34,133 bases of DNA, taken from Actinomycetota bacterium. Lineage in GTDB: Bacteria > Actinomycetota > Actinomycetes > Actinomycetales > Kineosporiaceae. The stretch lies in contig JAUPKJ010000341.1 of the NCBI GenBank assembly GCA_030837505.1, positions 1-34,133 of the forward strand. The letters run 5' to 3'. The notes below the pieces were generated by a model. It did no database searches. It was not told where the DNA came from and saw only the letters and a list, made by a program, of their open reading frames with translations. Within the stretch, counting starts at the first letter, position 1. Every line of letters begins with the position of its first letter. The translations under genes were made by a program, and so were the position numbers. Below, one piece after another: positions 7,867-17,205 of the stretch.

Positions 7867-8823
7867 ATGTCGACCGAAGGCGGTACCAAGGCCATCCTCG
7901 CAGCGCTCGGCGCGAACCTGGGGATCGCCGCGACGAAGTTCGTCGCGTTCGCATTGACAAGGTCCAGTTCGATGCTGGCCGAGTCCATCCACTCCGTCGC
8001 CGACTCCGGCAACCAGGTCCTGCTCCTGATCGGCGGCAGGAAGGCTTCCCGGCAGGCGACCGCGGAGCATCCGTTCGGTTACGGCAGACAACGGTATGTT
8101 TACGCCTTCATCGTCTCGATCGTGTTGTTCAGTGTGGGGGGTTTGTTCGCCCTGTACGAGGGAGGGCACAAGTGGGCCCATCCCGAGGCGATCGAAGGTC
8201 GCTGGTGGTGGGTTCCTCTGGCGATTCTGGTAGCCGCGATTCTCCTGGAGTCCTTCTCGTTCAGGACTGCGATCAAGGAGGCGAACCGCCACCGGGGAAC
8301 GACCGGATGGGTTCGGTACATCCGTACGGCCAAGGCCCCTGAACTGCCGGTCGTTCTCCTGGAGGACTCCGCTGCTCTGCTCGGTCTGGTGTTCGCCCTG
8401 TTCGGAGTGGGCGTGACTCTGCTCACAGGGGACGGGCACTGGGACGCCCTGGGCACTCTCTTCATCGGTGTCCTGCTCGTGGCGGTTGCCGTCGTGCTGG
8501 CCCTGGAGATGAGTTCGCTGCTCATCGGGGAGGCGGCTTCCGCGGAGAACCTGGAGCGGATCGAGCGCTCCCTGGTGGGTGGTCGCGTCCAACGGATCAT
8601 CCACCTGAAGACCCTGCACCTGGGACCCGAGGAGCTGTTGGTCGCAGCGAAGATCGCGATCGTTGCCCGGTCGTCGGCCGAGGAGGTGGCCGAGGCGATA
8701 GACGAGGCGGAGGCACGGGTGCGTTCGGCTGTTCCGATCGCACGCCTGATCTACCTCGAGCCGGACATCGACCGGGGCACCTCCCGGACCGTTCCGACGA
8801 TGCAATCTGTTGATCATCGGTAG
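7867..8823 (+). CDS. Cation diffusion facilitator family transporter
   Basis: This 318-residue membrane protein starts 3 bp after the isomerase stop, so it is probably the last gene of the manB operon. Predicted helices begin at about residues 9, 50, 80, 115, 163 and 198, consistent with the six-helix CDF fold. The first metal-site motif is present (His42-SVA-Asp46, in ESIHSVADSGNQ). The second site reads Glu166-Asp167-SAALLG rather than the canonical HxxxD, as I recall for the SLC30A9/YdbO-like branch. A cytoplasmic C-terminal domain follows ('RIIHLKTLHLGPEELLVAAK'). The likely role is divalent cation (Zn, Mn or Fe) export; the substrate is unknown. Confidence 0.88.
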   Translation: MSTEGGTKAILAALGANLGIAATKFVAFALTRSSSMLAESIHSVADSGNQVLLLIGGRKASRQATAEHPFGYGRQRYVYAFIVSIVLFSVGGLFALYEGGHKWAHPEAIEGRWWWVPLAILVAAILLESFSFRTAIKEANRHRGTTGWVRYIRTAKAPELPVVLLEDSAALLGLVFALFGVGVTLLTGDGHWDALGTLFIGVLLVAVAVVLALEMSSLLIGEAASAENLERIERSLVGGRVQRIIHLKTLHLGPEELLVAAKIAIVARSSAEEVAEAIDEAEARVRSAVPIARLIYLEPDIDRGTSRTVPTMQSVDHR

Positions 8824-9467
8824 GCCAGCCTTCCTGCGTACCAGAGGACGACGGAGTGTCCGAGGAGACCGGTGACGGTGCGGGTCCGTCCTCCCAATCG
8901 ATCCCCCAGGACGGCCCCGACCGTGGCCAGACCCAGTTGCCATCCCCAGGAGGCGACGAAGACGCCGAGGACGAAGAAGACGCCGGCGACGCTGCCCGTG
9001 ACGGTCTCGTTCAACCCCGCCGTGAGGGCGACGAAGTAGACGGCGGTCAACGGGTTGATCGCCGTGAGCCCCGCGAACCTCACCATTCCTCCCACCGGGT
9101 CGGGACGCCTTTCCGGTCTGCGGGCCTCGGCGGACGGATCCGCGATACGAAAGCCCCGGGAGACCCCGCCGGGCATCGCGCGGATCGTGATGAACAGACC
9201 GCGCACGGCGACGACCAGCAGGACGGCCGCTGCCACCGAACGGACCTCGCCGTCGTGGGCGCTGAGGGGATCCGCCACGGCCGACCCCGCCGTGACGGCG
9301 ACAGCGGCGTAGCAGAGGTCGACCAGGGCCACCCCGGTGGCCGAGGCCACCGCCACGGTCCAGCCGCGGGTGATGCCCTCCTGCACCAGGAGGACACCGA
9401 TCGCGCCCAGGGGCATGGCCACGGCCAGGCCGGTGAGCATCCCGATCAGGAGAGCGTTGAGAGGCAT
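8814..9467 (-). CDS. LysE/RhtB family exporter
   Basis: This 217-residue, strongly hydrophobic protein has about six membrane helices. Its N-terminus 'GMLTGLAVAMPLGAIGVLL' matches the conserved first helix of LysE-type amino-acid exporters, and 'FAGLTAINPLTAVYFVAL' matches the conserved mid-protein NP segment. ATG 9467 has GGAGG about 8 nt upstream. The 3' end overlaps the CDF gene by 10 bp tail to tail, so no separate terminator fits between them. A perfect inverted repeat lies 46-83 bp upstream of the start. The substrate (amino acid or other small metabolite) cannot be told. Confidence 0.85.
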   Translation of the reverse strand: MPLNALLIGMLTGLAVAMPLGAIGVLLVQEGITRGWTVAVASATGVALVDLCYAAVAVTAGSAVADPLSAHDGEVRSVAAAVLLVVAVRGLFITIRAMPGGVSRGFRIADPSAEARRPERRPDPVGGMVRFAGLTAINPLTAVYFVALTAGLNETVTGSVAGVFFVLGVFVASWGWQLGLATVGAVLGDRLGGRTRTVTGLLGHSVVLWYAGRLAYR

Positions 9468-9512
9468 GGGAGAAGCCTCCTGCGAGCAGCCCGGGGACTC
9501 AAGTGGCTTGTC

Positions 9513-9550
9513 CGCGGTTGTGGAAAACGCGGCGCTCGTCCACAACCGCG
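9513..9550. promoter_or_regulatory. Perfect 12-bp inverted repeat upstream of the LysE-type gene
   Basis: CGCGGTTGTGGA (9513-9524) and its exact reverse complement (9539-9550) flank a 14-nt spacer. The position suggests a repressor/activator site or an RNA hairpin in the leader of the exporter mRNA. The TCGTCCACA within it is one base from an actinobacterial DnaA box, probably by chance. Confidence 0.5.
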
Positions 9551-9650
9551 TGTCTCGGACTCGTGGACCGGGCGTCCGGGTTGCTACGGTGGTCGAGTTC
9601 CGGCGTCGGTGATGCCGCAGGCCCAGAGGGGCCGCGCCGGTCGGCCACAG

Positions 9651-9706
9651 CGCAGGGAACGCGGCGCTGGGAACCTGGCGCAGAGAACGTGGCGCTGGGA
9701 ACCCGG
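9651..9706. repeat. 14-bp tandem repeat, four copies
   Basis: Four consecutive 14-bp units fit the consensus CGCWGRGAACNYGG (9651-9664, 9665-9678, 9679-9692, 9693-9706). Units alternate so that a 28-bp higher-order period is also visible. Non-coding. Confidence 0.85.
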
Positions 9707-9903
9707 CCAGGTGCCGAGGCGCCTGTTCGTGTCCGGCTTCATGGTTCCGTCCGGGGAATCCGTCGGTCCTCCATCGGGCCCGGCCCAGGTCGAGAACCGT
9801 ACTGTCCCGCAGCGTCCGCCCGCACCGTGTGAACAGTCCGTTCGCTGTCCCTCAACGGCGATCCGGGCGGGTGCGAGGGGCCGTTCGTGACCGTGACGAG
9901 CCG

Positions 9904-9993
9904 GACTTCATGAACCGAACGACTTCATGAACCGAGCACAGCGCCTACCGAACCGAGCACAGCGCTCAGCCGATCGAGCGCAGCGCCCACCGG
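9904..9993. repeat. 17-bp and 21/22-bp tandem repeats upstream of ahcY
   Basis: GACTTCATGAACCGA begins two 17-bp units (9904-9920, 9921-9937). These run into three 21-22-bp units sharing CGAGCRCAGCGC (9930-9950, 9951-9972, 9973-9993). The block ends 45 bp before the ahcY start, so it would be in or near its leader. Confidence 0.8.
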
Positions 9994-10038
9994 CCTTGCC
10001 CCGTGGCAGACCATTCCCCACCGTATGAGAGGTACGCC

Positions 10039-11502
<1,464 letters not shown>

Positions 11503-11516
11503 CCCACCTCCCCTGC

Positions 11517-11565
11517 CCGTTCCCGGACCGGTCCCTGCGGATCACTCGGTGACCACCGGGAACGG
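11517..11565. terminator. Hairpin downstream of ahcY
   Basis: CCGTTCCCGG (11517-11526) pairs perfectly with 11556-11565. A nested small hairpin (TCAC-TCG-GTGA, 11542-11552) lies in the loop. There is no U-tract, as is common for high-GC actinobacterial terminators. It lies between the converging ahcY and RDD genes. Confidence 0.55.
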
Positions 11566-11603
11566 CTGAGAACCGGGCCGCCGCCGCCGTCCCGAACAGG
11601 CCG

Positions 11604-11637
11604 GCTGCGGCGGTGCCGGGTGCTGCGGCGGTGCCGG
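11604..11637. repeat. 18-bp-period direct repeat, two copies
   Basis: GCTGCGGCGGTGCCGG occurs at 11604-11619 and 11622-11637, an exact 18-bp period, in the gap after ahcY and just before the RDD stop. Confidence 0.85.
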
Positions 11638-11658
11638 ATGCCGGATGGTTCCCCGCTC

Positions 11659-12528
11659 TCACCGTTCGCCGATGAGTCTGGTGCTGCCCGGGGACAGCGG
11701 CGAGGCCGCTCTCCTGCGAGCGAGCCTTTCTGCCTGACGTTGCTGTTCCTGCAACAAACGGGCGAGATCACGGTTCCTGCGCTCGACGAGGACGGCCGCC
11801 AGGAAGTGTTCGGACCACACCCCTGCGGGGGGAGCGGGGGCCACGTACTGCGACAGGAGAGCCGACAGCTCGGTCCCCAACCGTTGCCTCGACTCGGGGT
11901 GCAACTGATGGGCGCGCCCCAGGAACTGGCGGATCGCTGTGGCCAACGGATCGGGGATCCTGCCCAGATCAGTTCCGGCGGCCCAGATCTCCAGTCCCGC
12001 CGGCATGACGGGAGGAGGGGACAGGGCCGCGGTCCGCTGACGGACCACATGGGTTCCTGCGAGCAGATCCCCGATCCGTTTGCCCCGGGCATTGGACAAC
12101 GAGGCGACGAGAGCCACCGCCCCCATGCACAGGAGCAACTCGACGAAGCCGAGGACCCCCCGTACGAGGGCCTGCCGGAACCTGATGGCCCCACCGTCGT
12201 CCCGGACAACCCGGAGCCCAGCGGCGATCTTTCCCACGGACCGGCCCCGGGTCAAGGTCTCCACCGCCACCGGCACCCCCACCAGGACCCCGACCATCGT
12301 CGTCAGCGACAGCGCGGAGAAGGCTGCGGGATCGGCCCCCGGGAAGAACAAGCTCACCAGGAAGAACCCGACCACCAGGAGACTGAACAGGACGAGCAGG
12401 TCCAAGGCGTAGGCCAGGGCCCGGGAGGCGAAGGAGGCCGTGCGCAGTTCCAGCGCCACGGCCTCGCCCGTGATCAGCTCGGGGGGGAGGTTCAGGGCCT
12501 CGCCGTCCCGGGCCGTGAAAGCGGTCAT
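11659..12528 (-). CDS. RDD family membrane protein
   Basis: This 289-residue protein has an RDD-type domain of about three helices over residues 27-160: 'SRALAYALDLLVLFSLLVVG' opens the first helix (with Arg and Asp at the expected places), 'GRSVGKIAAGLRVV' follows, and 'ARGKRIGDLLAGTHVV' closes the domain. The C-terminal 120 residues are soluble and Arg/Gln/Glu-rich, possibly helical. RDD proteins are poorly defined and some take part in ion exchange. The ATG at 12528 follows a minus-strand TACCCT by 6 nt, a leaderless arrangement. It is divergent from the SpoIIM gene, its usual actinobacterial partner next to moxR. Confidence 0.88.
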   Translation of the reverse strand: MTAFTARDGEALNLPPELITGEAVALELRTASFASRALAYALDLLVLFSLLVVGFFLVSLFFPGADPAAFSALSLTTMVGVLVGVPVAVETLTRGRSVGKIAAGLRVVRDDGGAIRFRQALVRGVLGFVELLLCMGAVALVASLSNARGKRIGDLLAGTHVVRQRTAALSPPPVMPAGLEIWAAGTDLGRIPDPLATAIRQFLGRAHQLHPESRQRLGTELSALLSQYVAPAPPAGVWSEHFLAAVLVERRNRDLARLLQEQQRQAERLARRRAASPLSPGSTRLIGER

Positions 12529-12534
12529 GGGGCG

Positions 12535-12540
12535 AGGGTA
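12535..12540 (-). promoter_or_regulatory. -10-like element for leaderless RDD gene
   Basis: TACCCT on the minus strand ends 6 nt before ATG 12528. It faces away from the SpoIIM promoter element 49 bp further along. Confidence 0.5.
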
Positions 12541-12588
12541 GCCCGAGCCCCCTGTTCTCACCCCGCTCCCGGTCGCCGGAACAGGCTC

Positions 12589-12594
12589 TACAGT
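12589..12594 (+). promoter_or_regulatory. -10-like element for leaderless SpoIIM-family gene
   Basis: TACAGT ends 7 nt before GTG 12602. The GTG at 12593 overlaps this hexamer, so 12602 is the better start. Confidence 0.5.
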
Positions 12595-12601
12595 GTCAGC
12601 C

Positions 12602-13597
12602 GTGGACCTTGACGCCTTCGCCATCGTGCACGGCCCGGAATGGGACCGCCTCGCAGAGCTGAGCCGACGGCGTCGCCCGACCGGCGAGGAGATCGATGAA
12701 CTCGCGACCCTGTACCAAAGGGCGGCCACGCACCTGTCGGTCCTGCGTTCGGCCTCGGCGGACCCGGCGTTCGTGGCCAGACTCTCGACGACCCTCGCCC
12801 AGGCCCGCACGACCCTGACAGGCAGCAAGGAGCCTTTTTGGGGGGAAGTGGCGCGCCTGGCCATCGTCTCCTTCCCCGCGGCGGTCCACCGCTGCCGCCG
12901 GTGGGCCCTCGCCTGTGCGGCCTTCACCGCGTTGGTCTCCTTCGCCGTGGGCCGATGGGTGGCGGGTGACCCGCGCGCTCAGGCCTCGGTAGCCACTCCC
13001 GCCCAGATCCGGCAACTGGTCGACCAGGATTTCGAGAACTACTACAGCGAGTACGCGGCCGGCAGTTTCGCCGCCCAGGTCTGGACCAACAACGCCTGGG
13101 TGGCGACCATCTGTGTCGCCCTCGGCGTCTTCGGTCTGCCGGTCGTGTGGGTGTTGTTCCAGAATGCTCTCAACCTCGGCACGGTGGGCGGCCTCATGGC
13201 GGCCAACGGCAAGCTGGACCTCTTCTTCGGCATGATCACGCCGCATGGCCTTCTGGAGCTGACCGCGGTCTTCGTGGCGGCCGGAGCGGGGCTGCAGCTC
13301 TTCTGGGCCTGGGTGGTCCCGGGGCCGAGGTCCCGGTCCCAGGCCCTGGCCAGGGAGGGACGATCCATGATCACCGTGGCCCTGGGGCTCGTCGTGGTCC
13401 TGGCGGTCTCCGGGATCGTGGAGGCTTTCGTGACTCCTTCGCCCTTGGACACCTGGGCCCGGATCGCTGTCGGGGCCCTGGTCTGGGTCGCTTTCCTCGT
13501 CTATGTCGGCGTCCTGGGGTCACGCGCGGTCCGGGGCGGACAGACCGGCGACCTGCGGGACGAACTCCTCGAGGACTTCGCCCCGGTCGCGGGGTGA
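12602..13597 (+). CDS. SpoIIM-family (stage II sporulation protein M-like) membrane protein
   Basis: This 331-residue protein starts 'MDLDAFAIVHGPEWDRLAEL', the usual N-terminus of the actinobacterial members. A soluble helical part (1-95) with 'ATLYQRAATHLSVLRS' precedes about six membrane helices, including 'NNAWVATICVALGVFGLPVV' and 'MITPHGLLELTAVFVAAGAG'; the conserved MxTPHGxxE motif is intact. In Bacillus SpoIIM acts in engulfment peptidoglycan remodelling. The actinobacterial relative is found in non-sporulating species as well and its role is unknown. It is normally adjacent to DUF58/MoxR; here the accessory block separates them. Confidence 0.88.
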   Translation: MDLDAFAIVHGPEWDRLAELSRRRRPTGEEIDELATLYQRAATHLSVLRSASADPAFVARLSTTLAQARTTLTGSKEPFWGEVARLAIVSFPAAVHRCRRWALACAAFTALVSFAVGRWVAGDPRAQASVATPAQIRQLVDQDFENYYSEYAAGSFAAQVWTNNAWVATICVALGVFGLPVVWVLFQNALNLGTVGGLMAANGKLDLFFGMITPHGLLELTAVFVAAGAGLQLFWAWVVPGPRSRSQALAREGRSMITVALGLVVVLAVSGIVEAFVTPSPLDTWARIAVGALVWVAFLVYVGVLGSRAVRGGQTGDLRDELLEDFAPVAG

Positions 13598-13609
13598 GAG
13601 ACCTGAGAA

Positions 13610-13650
13610 CCGAACAGTCCGCCCACCGATCGGGTGGACGGACTGTTCGG
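13610..13650. terminator. Strong bidirectional hairpin terminator
   Basis: A 12-bp stem (13610-13621 with 13639-13650) plus a 6-bp stem (13622-13627 with 13632-13637) closes on a GATC loop with one bulged A at 13638. It sits between the converging SpoIIM and xylanase genes and marks one edge of the accessory block. Confidence 0.85.
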
Positions 13651-13709
13651 GTGTCGCTCGGTGCCGAGCCGGGGAACCGGGAACCGAGCCGGGAAAGAAC
13701 CAGTTCCCT

Positions 13710-14879
13710 CTACCCCCGGCTGCCCCTGGGCCCGGAGAATGTGGCCTTCAGCAATGTCGACCGGAGGGTGTCGTAGGCGGGCTTGTGGCCGAAGTCCTCC
13801 CACATGACGGTCGCGGCCCCCTGGCCGTCGAAGAAGACGGGAACCCACGAGTACTTGTCCGTGAAGCCCCAGAGGGTGAAGGACGTGCATCCCTTGACCG
13901 CCAGGCACCCCCGCAGAGCCTGGTCGTAGTACTCGGCCTGTTTCGTGAGCTGCTCGGCGGTCGGTTTCCCGTCGGCGGGCAGGTCCATCCGGACGTCCAG
14001 TTCCGTGATGGCGGTCCTCAGTCCCAGGGCGTCGAACCGTGCGAGGTTCTGGGCCAGGTCGGCGGGAAAGCCGTAGCGCAGGCTCAGGTGTGCCTGGGCC
14101 GAGAACCCGTGAACCGGGATCTTCTCGGCCCTCAGCTTTTTCACGAGGGCCAGGTAGGCGTCGCTCTTGGCGTTGATGCTCTCCACGCCGTAGTCGTTGA
14201 GGAAGAGCTGGGCGCGCGGGTCGGCCTGGTGAGCCCAGCGGAAGGCGTCCGCGACGATGCCCGGTCCCACTTCGCGCAACCAGATGTTGTCCTGGGTGCG
14301 CAGCTCACCGCTGTCCGTGAAGATTTCGTTGGCGACGTCCCACTGCTGGATCGAGCCCCGGTAGCGGCCGACGACCGTGAAGATGTGGTCCTTGAGGATC
14401 TTCCGCAGCTCGCTCGGGGTGAAATCGCCCTCCTCGAGCCAGGTGGGGTTCTGGCTGTGCCACAGCAGGGTGTGTCCCCGGACGACCTGTCCCTGGGTTT
14501 TCGCGAAACGGACGATGGCATCTGCTGGGCCGAAGTTGTAGGTGTCCTGTTCCGGGTGGATGAATTCCCATTTCATCTGGTTCTCGGGGGACAGCGAGCT
14601 GAATTCCTTGCCCAGGATCGACCGGTAGCGGGTGTCGTAGGTGAACGGGTCCGGGTAGTCCTGCTCCAGATGGTGGCCGCCCCCGGCCACGGCGCTGCCG
14701 ATGTTCAGGCGGGACGGGGCCGCCCGGCGCAGGGGGAGGGACTGCGAAATCCCCTGGAGGCTGCGGGCTGCGGTCGAACCGGAGCGATCGTCCGTGGAGG
14801 CGCTCAGAGCATTCGCAGGGGCTGCGCTGACGACGAGCAGGGCCGTCGCGCCCAGGAGGGTAGCCGCACGGGGGTTCAC
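13710..14879 (-). CDS. Secreted endo-1,4-beta-xylanase, glycoside hydrolase family 10
   Basis: A 389-residue secreted enzyme that cleaves internal beta-1,4-xylosidic bonds of xylan. A signal peptide (about 1-24, ending near PANALSA) precedes a single GH10 catalytic domain (about 58-378). Visible signatures are ENQMKWE at 100-106, GHTLLWHSQ at 135-143, WDVANE with the acid/base Glu185, ITELDVRM with the nucleophile Glu293, and 'LWGFTDKYSW' at 336-345. There is no carbohydrate-binding module. GTG 14879 has AAGGAG 11 nt upstream. A near-consensus promoter lies about 90 bp upstream. It probably works outside the cell together with the neighbouring SGNH protein on plant polysaccharide. Confidence 0.95.
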   Translation of the reverse strand: MNPRAATLLGATALLVVSAAPANALSASTDDRSGSTAARSLQGISQSLPLRRAAPSRLNIGSAVAGGGHHLEQDYPDPFTYDTRYRSILGKEFSSLSPENQMKWEFIHPEQDTYNFGPADAIVRFAKTQGQVVRGHTLLWHSQNPTWLEEGDFTPSELRKILKDHIFTVVGRYRGSIQQWDVANEIFTDSGELRTQDNIWLREVGPGIVADAFRWAHQADPRAQLFLNDYGVESINAKSDAYLALVKKLRAEKIPVHGFSAQAHLSLRYGFPADLAQNLARFDALGLRTAITELDVRMDLPADGKPTAEQLTKQAEYYDQALRGCLAVKGCTSFTLWGFTDKYSWVPVFFDGQGAATVMWEDFGHKPAYDTLRSTLLKATFSGPRGSRG

Positions 14880-14965
14880 TGAAGTCTCGTCTCCTTCGAC
14901 GGCGAAGGTGTTCTCCCGGCCCGGGGCCGAAAGCCCCCCACCGAGGGCTTCCGGAACGTGTCGAT

Positions 14966-14994
14966 ACCGTAAGCGTGGCTTTCGGTGCCGTCAA
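14966..14994 (-). promoter_or_regulatory. Primary-sigma-type promoter of the xylanase gene
   Basis: On the minus strand TTGACG (14994-14989) and TACGGT (14971-14966) are separated by exactly 17 bp. The predicted start near 14959 gives an 80-nt leader containing the Shine-Dalgarno. Confidence 0.75.
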
Positions 14995-15265
14995 GGTTTG
15001 TGAGGTCCGGCCCCGCCGGTCGGGCCGGGGAACGGGACGAGCAGGTCGGGGGCCTTTCGAGGAAGCCTCCCGCCGGTGTTCCGTGTGATCACGGTGCGTG
15101 TTCGCACAGTGCCAGTGCTGTTTTGCGGGGCACCGAACCATCGAAACTATCGAACCGGTGGGGCTGTGGATGGCGGATCGGGAAGGTTGTGAGCCGCTCG
15201 TCTCCCGCCCGACGGGCCAGGGCCTGCAGCGGGAACCGCCGGACGAGAGCGAGCGGGAAGACCGG
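14995..15265. other. Intergenic stretch between SGNH and xylanase genes
   Basis: No gene is supportable. A GC-rich hairpin at 15007-15028 (7-bp stem) lies just upstream of the xylanase promoter and could terminate transcription from the SGNH gene. A 9-bp duplication (ATCGAAACT/ATCGAACCG) is near 15140. Confidence 0.45.
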
Positions 15266-15307
15266 GATCAGTTGAATCCGATCGATTGAACCCGATCAGT
15301 TGAACCC
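15266..15307. repeat. 14-bp tandem repeat, three copies, across the SGNH stop
   Basis: GATCAGTTGAATCC, GATCGATTGAACCC and GATCAGTTGAACCC follow each other without gaps (15266-15279, 15280-15293, 15294-15307). The stop codon of the SGNH gene (15296-15298, read on the minus strand) lies in the third unit, so the array extends from the gene end into the spacer. Confidence 0.9.
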
Positions 15308-16648
15308 GAAGTCCTCCGGGAGGGCAGAGTTGCGGAACAGCTGGGTCGGAACGGACTCGGCCAGAGCTGCGTACCCGGCGGGGTTCAGGTGCAACCGGTC
15401 ACCGTCGTCGTAGGCGGCTTTCAACTGCTCGGGGTTGTTCGAGTCCCGCACGACGCGGTCGAAGTCCAGGACGGCGTCGAAGCGGCCGCTCGTGCGGATC
15501 CACTCGTTGACCGTCGAACGGGCAGCCCTGCGGTAGCCGGTGGGGTCGTCGTACCCGGTGTTCTGCCCGAAGGGCAGCAGGGTCGCGCCGTACACGCGGA
15601 TGCCCAGGGTGTGGGCCCGGCGGACGATCTGGTCGTAGGCGTCGATGAGGTCGGCCGCGACCTGATTCTGAGCGGCGGAGGTCGCTGCGGCCGTCCCGAT
15701 GTCGTTGACCCCCTCGAAGACGATCATCCGGTCGACTCCGCCCTGGACCAGGATGTCCCGGTCGAGTCGGGCCAGGGCGTTGGGACCGAGCCCGTCGTTG
15801 AGCACCCGGTTGCCCCCGGCGGCCTGGTTGAGGATCGCCGTCGGCGGGATGTCGCTGCGCACCACCAGGCGGTCGAACAGCGCGTCCGGCCACCGGTTGT
15901 TGAGGTTGGTCGTCGATCCCCGACCGTCCGTCAGGGAGTCCCCGAGGACGGCGAGGGCCCCGGTCGTGCCCGGGGCCCACACCTCGAGGCCGCTGAGGAA
16001 GTACCAGTGGTCGGCCGAGGTGGCGCCGGGCAGGTCGTTGTTGGTCACGTTGTCGCCGCTGAGCATGTAGGAGGTGGTGCGGGACCCCGGATGGGAGGTG
16101 ACGTTCGTGGAGGCCTGGCCCTGGGCCAGGTACATGGTCACCGTGACGTCGCTGTCGGGGGCCACGGCGAAGGCGATGGGGTCGGAGACGACCTGAGCGC
16201 CGACCGGGACGACCGTCGAGGCCTTCCCCTGGAAGGTCACGGGCTCGGAGGTTCCGGGGCGGATCGCGCTGACGCCGGCCTTGCCCCCGAGAGGAAGGGC
16301 GACGGCCACCTTCGTGATCGGCAGGTTCGCGCCGCCGAAGGCGTTGGAGAACCGCAGCCTGAGTTGTTTGCCCTCGACGGTGGTGTGGACGGTCTGTCGC
16401 AGGGTGCTGTTGACCAGGACCTGATTGGTGCCCGTGAAGGGTGCCGGCGGCAGGTTGTGTGTTTCGGTCAGCTGCGGCATCGACACCCACGTGTTGATCC
16501 ACCGAGTGGGCAGGGTCTGGGAGACCGTCCTGTCCGTGCCCGGACGGACAGGCTTGCGCAGGGCCTCGATCGCGGTGGAGGCCCCGACGGAGGCGACCGT
16601 GAGGGTTCCCGCCATGGCCAGGCCCGCGAACGATGTTCTTCTACCCAT
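15296..16648 (-). CDS. Secreted SGNH/GDSL hydrolase
   Basis: A 450-residue exported protein with a signal peptide at about 1-28 ('FAGLAMAGTLTVASVGAS'), an N-terminal beta-rich domain (about 48-228), and an SGNH domain. Block I is LGDSLTDG with the nucleophile Ser238; block II has Gly279 in QAAGGNR; block III is GVND with Asn315; block V is GDRLHLNP with the catalytic Asp/His pair. Such two-domain esterases remove acyl or acetyl groups from polysaccharides or lipids, and pairing with a xylanase makes hemicellulose deacetylation plausible. ATG 16648 is preferred (AAAGGA about 10 nt upstream); ATG 16657 has only a 2-nt spacing. Confidence 0.9.
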   Translation of the reverse strand: MGRRTSFAGLAMAGTLTVASVGASTAIEALRKPVRPGTDRTVSQTLPTRWINTWVSMPQLTETHNLPPAPFTGTNQVLVNSTLRQTVHTTVEGKQLRLRFSNAFGGANLPITKVAVALPLGGKAGVSAIRPGTSEPVTFQGKASTVVPVGAQVVSDPIAFAVAPDSDVTVTMYLAQGQASTNVTSHPGSRTTSYMLSGDNVTNNDLPGATSADHWYFLSGLEVWAPGTTGALAVLGDSLTDGRGSTTNLNNRWPDALFDRLVVRSDIPPTAILNQAAGGNRVLNDGLGPNALARLDRDILVQGGVDRMIVFEGVNDIGTAAATSAAQNQVAADLIDAYDQIVRRAHTLGIRVYGATLLPFGQNTGYDDPTGYRRAARSTVNEWIRTSGRFDAVLDFDRVVRDSNNPEQLKAAYDDGDRLHLNPAGYAALAESVPTQLFRNSALPEDFGFN

Positions 16649-16834
16649 GGGGAACATGTCCTTTCGGTGAGATCGGGCGGATCTCGACGCCGCGACGCCG
16701 ACAGGGCCGACGACACCGACAGGGGCCGACGGGCGGCCCGCGGACAGGGCCCCGGCGGGGACGGTTCAGGACCGGGCACCGCAGTGCGTGCGAGGAGATC
16801 CGGCCGGAAGGGGGGAGGGAACGTGGGGAACAGG
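16649..16834. other. Long leader of the SGNH gene with 18/19-bp repeat
   Basis: From the predicted transcription start near 16828 to ATG 16648 is about 180 nt without a gene. It contains an 18/19-bp direct repeat (16696-16713 and 16714-16732). Confidence 0.5.
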
Positions 16835-16863
16835 ACAGTAGGCGCGGGCGACATTCACGTCAA
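16835..16863 (-). promoter_or_regulatory. Primary-sigma-type promoter of the SGNH gene
   Basis: On the minus strand TTGACG (16863-16858) and TACTGT (16840-16835) are 17 bp apart, the same architecture as the xylanase promoter. Both have CACGTTCC shortly after the -10, at slightly different distances. Confidence 0.75.
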
Positions 16864-16959
16864 TCCACACGTCGAAAACAATCGGCGCAGATCCGTGCCG
16901 GCCCGACAGCGGTGAACCCGTCGGTGCCCGAGGACACAGTGAACGGCCCTCGGCGGACG

Positions 16960-17030
16960 ACGCCGCACCAGCCGCCGACGACACACCAGCCACCAACACA
17001 CCAGCCGCCACCGCCGTACCAGCCGCCAGC
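16960..17030. repeat. Degenerate CACCAGCC-type repeat tract
   Basis: At least four copies of a CACCAGCCRCC-like core, spaced 12-18 bp apart, lie in the gap between the SGNH promoter and the hydrolase remnant. No coding function is supported. Confidence 0.6.
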
Positions 17031-17205
17031 GTCGATCAACCGCCGGGGACGGAGACCTCCTGGGAGGGACCCACGGGGAGGTCGCGGAGCGATGAGGGGC
17101 ACAGGGAACCGTTGTTCGAGCCCGACGGCGGTTCGGTTCCTGGCGGCGCAGCTACTTCGACCTGCCCGGCTCTCCCCCTGGCGGGCCGGCCAGGCCGGGC
17201 CGGCC

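Larger units (their letters stand above)
9551..10038. other. Gene-free intergenic stretch upstream of ahcY
   Basis: No supportable gene is present. It contains two tandem-repeat blocks and two plus-strand -10-like hexamers (TACGGT 9585-9590 and TACTGT 9800-9805) without good -35 partners. I looked for the conserved SAH-riboswitch core expected in front of some ahcY genes and did not see it. Confidence 0.6.

Noticed and set aside
4162-8943. 1593-codon minus-strand open frame opposite the manB operon
   Set aside because: It lies antisense to four genes with clear motifs. Composition is that of a codon-position shadow.
9539-9550. DnaA box in TCGTCCACA
   Set aside because: A single near-match inside an inverted repeat, without a box cluster or origin-associated genes.
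9503-9832. Plus-strand small frame between the LysE-type gene and ahcY
   Set aside because: It encodes low-complexity sequence through the 14-bp repeat array and has no Shine-Dalgarno.
9551-10038. SAH riboswitch in front of ahcY
   Set aside because: I could not find the conserved core of that RNA. Only tandem repeats and weak -10-like hexamers are visible.
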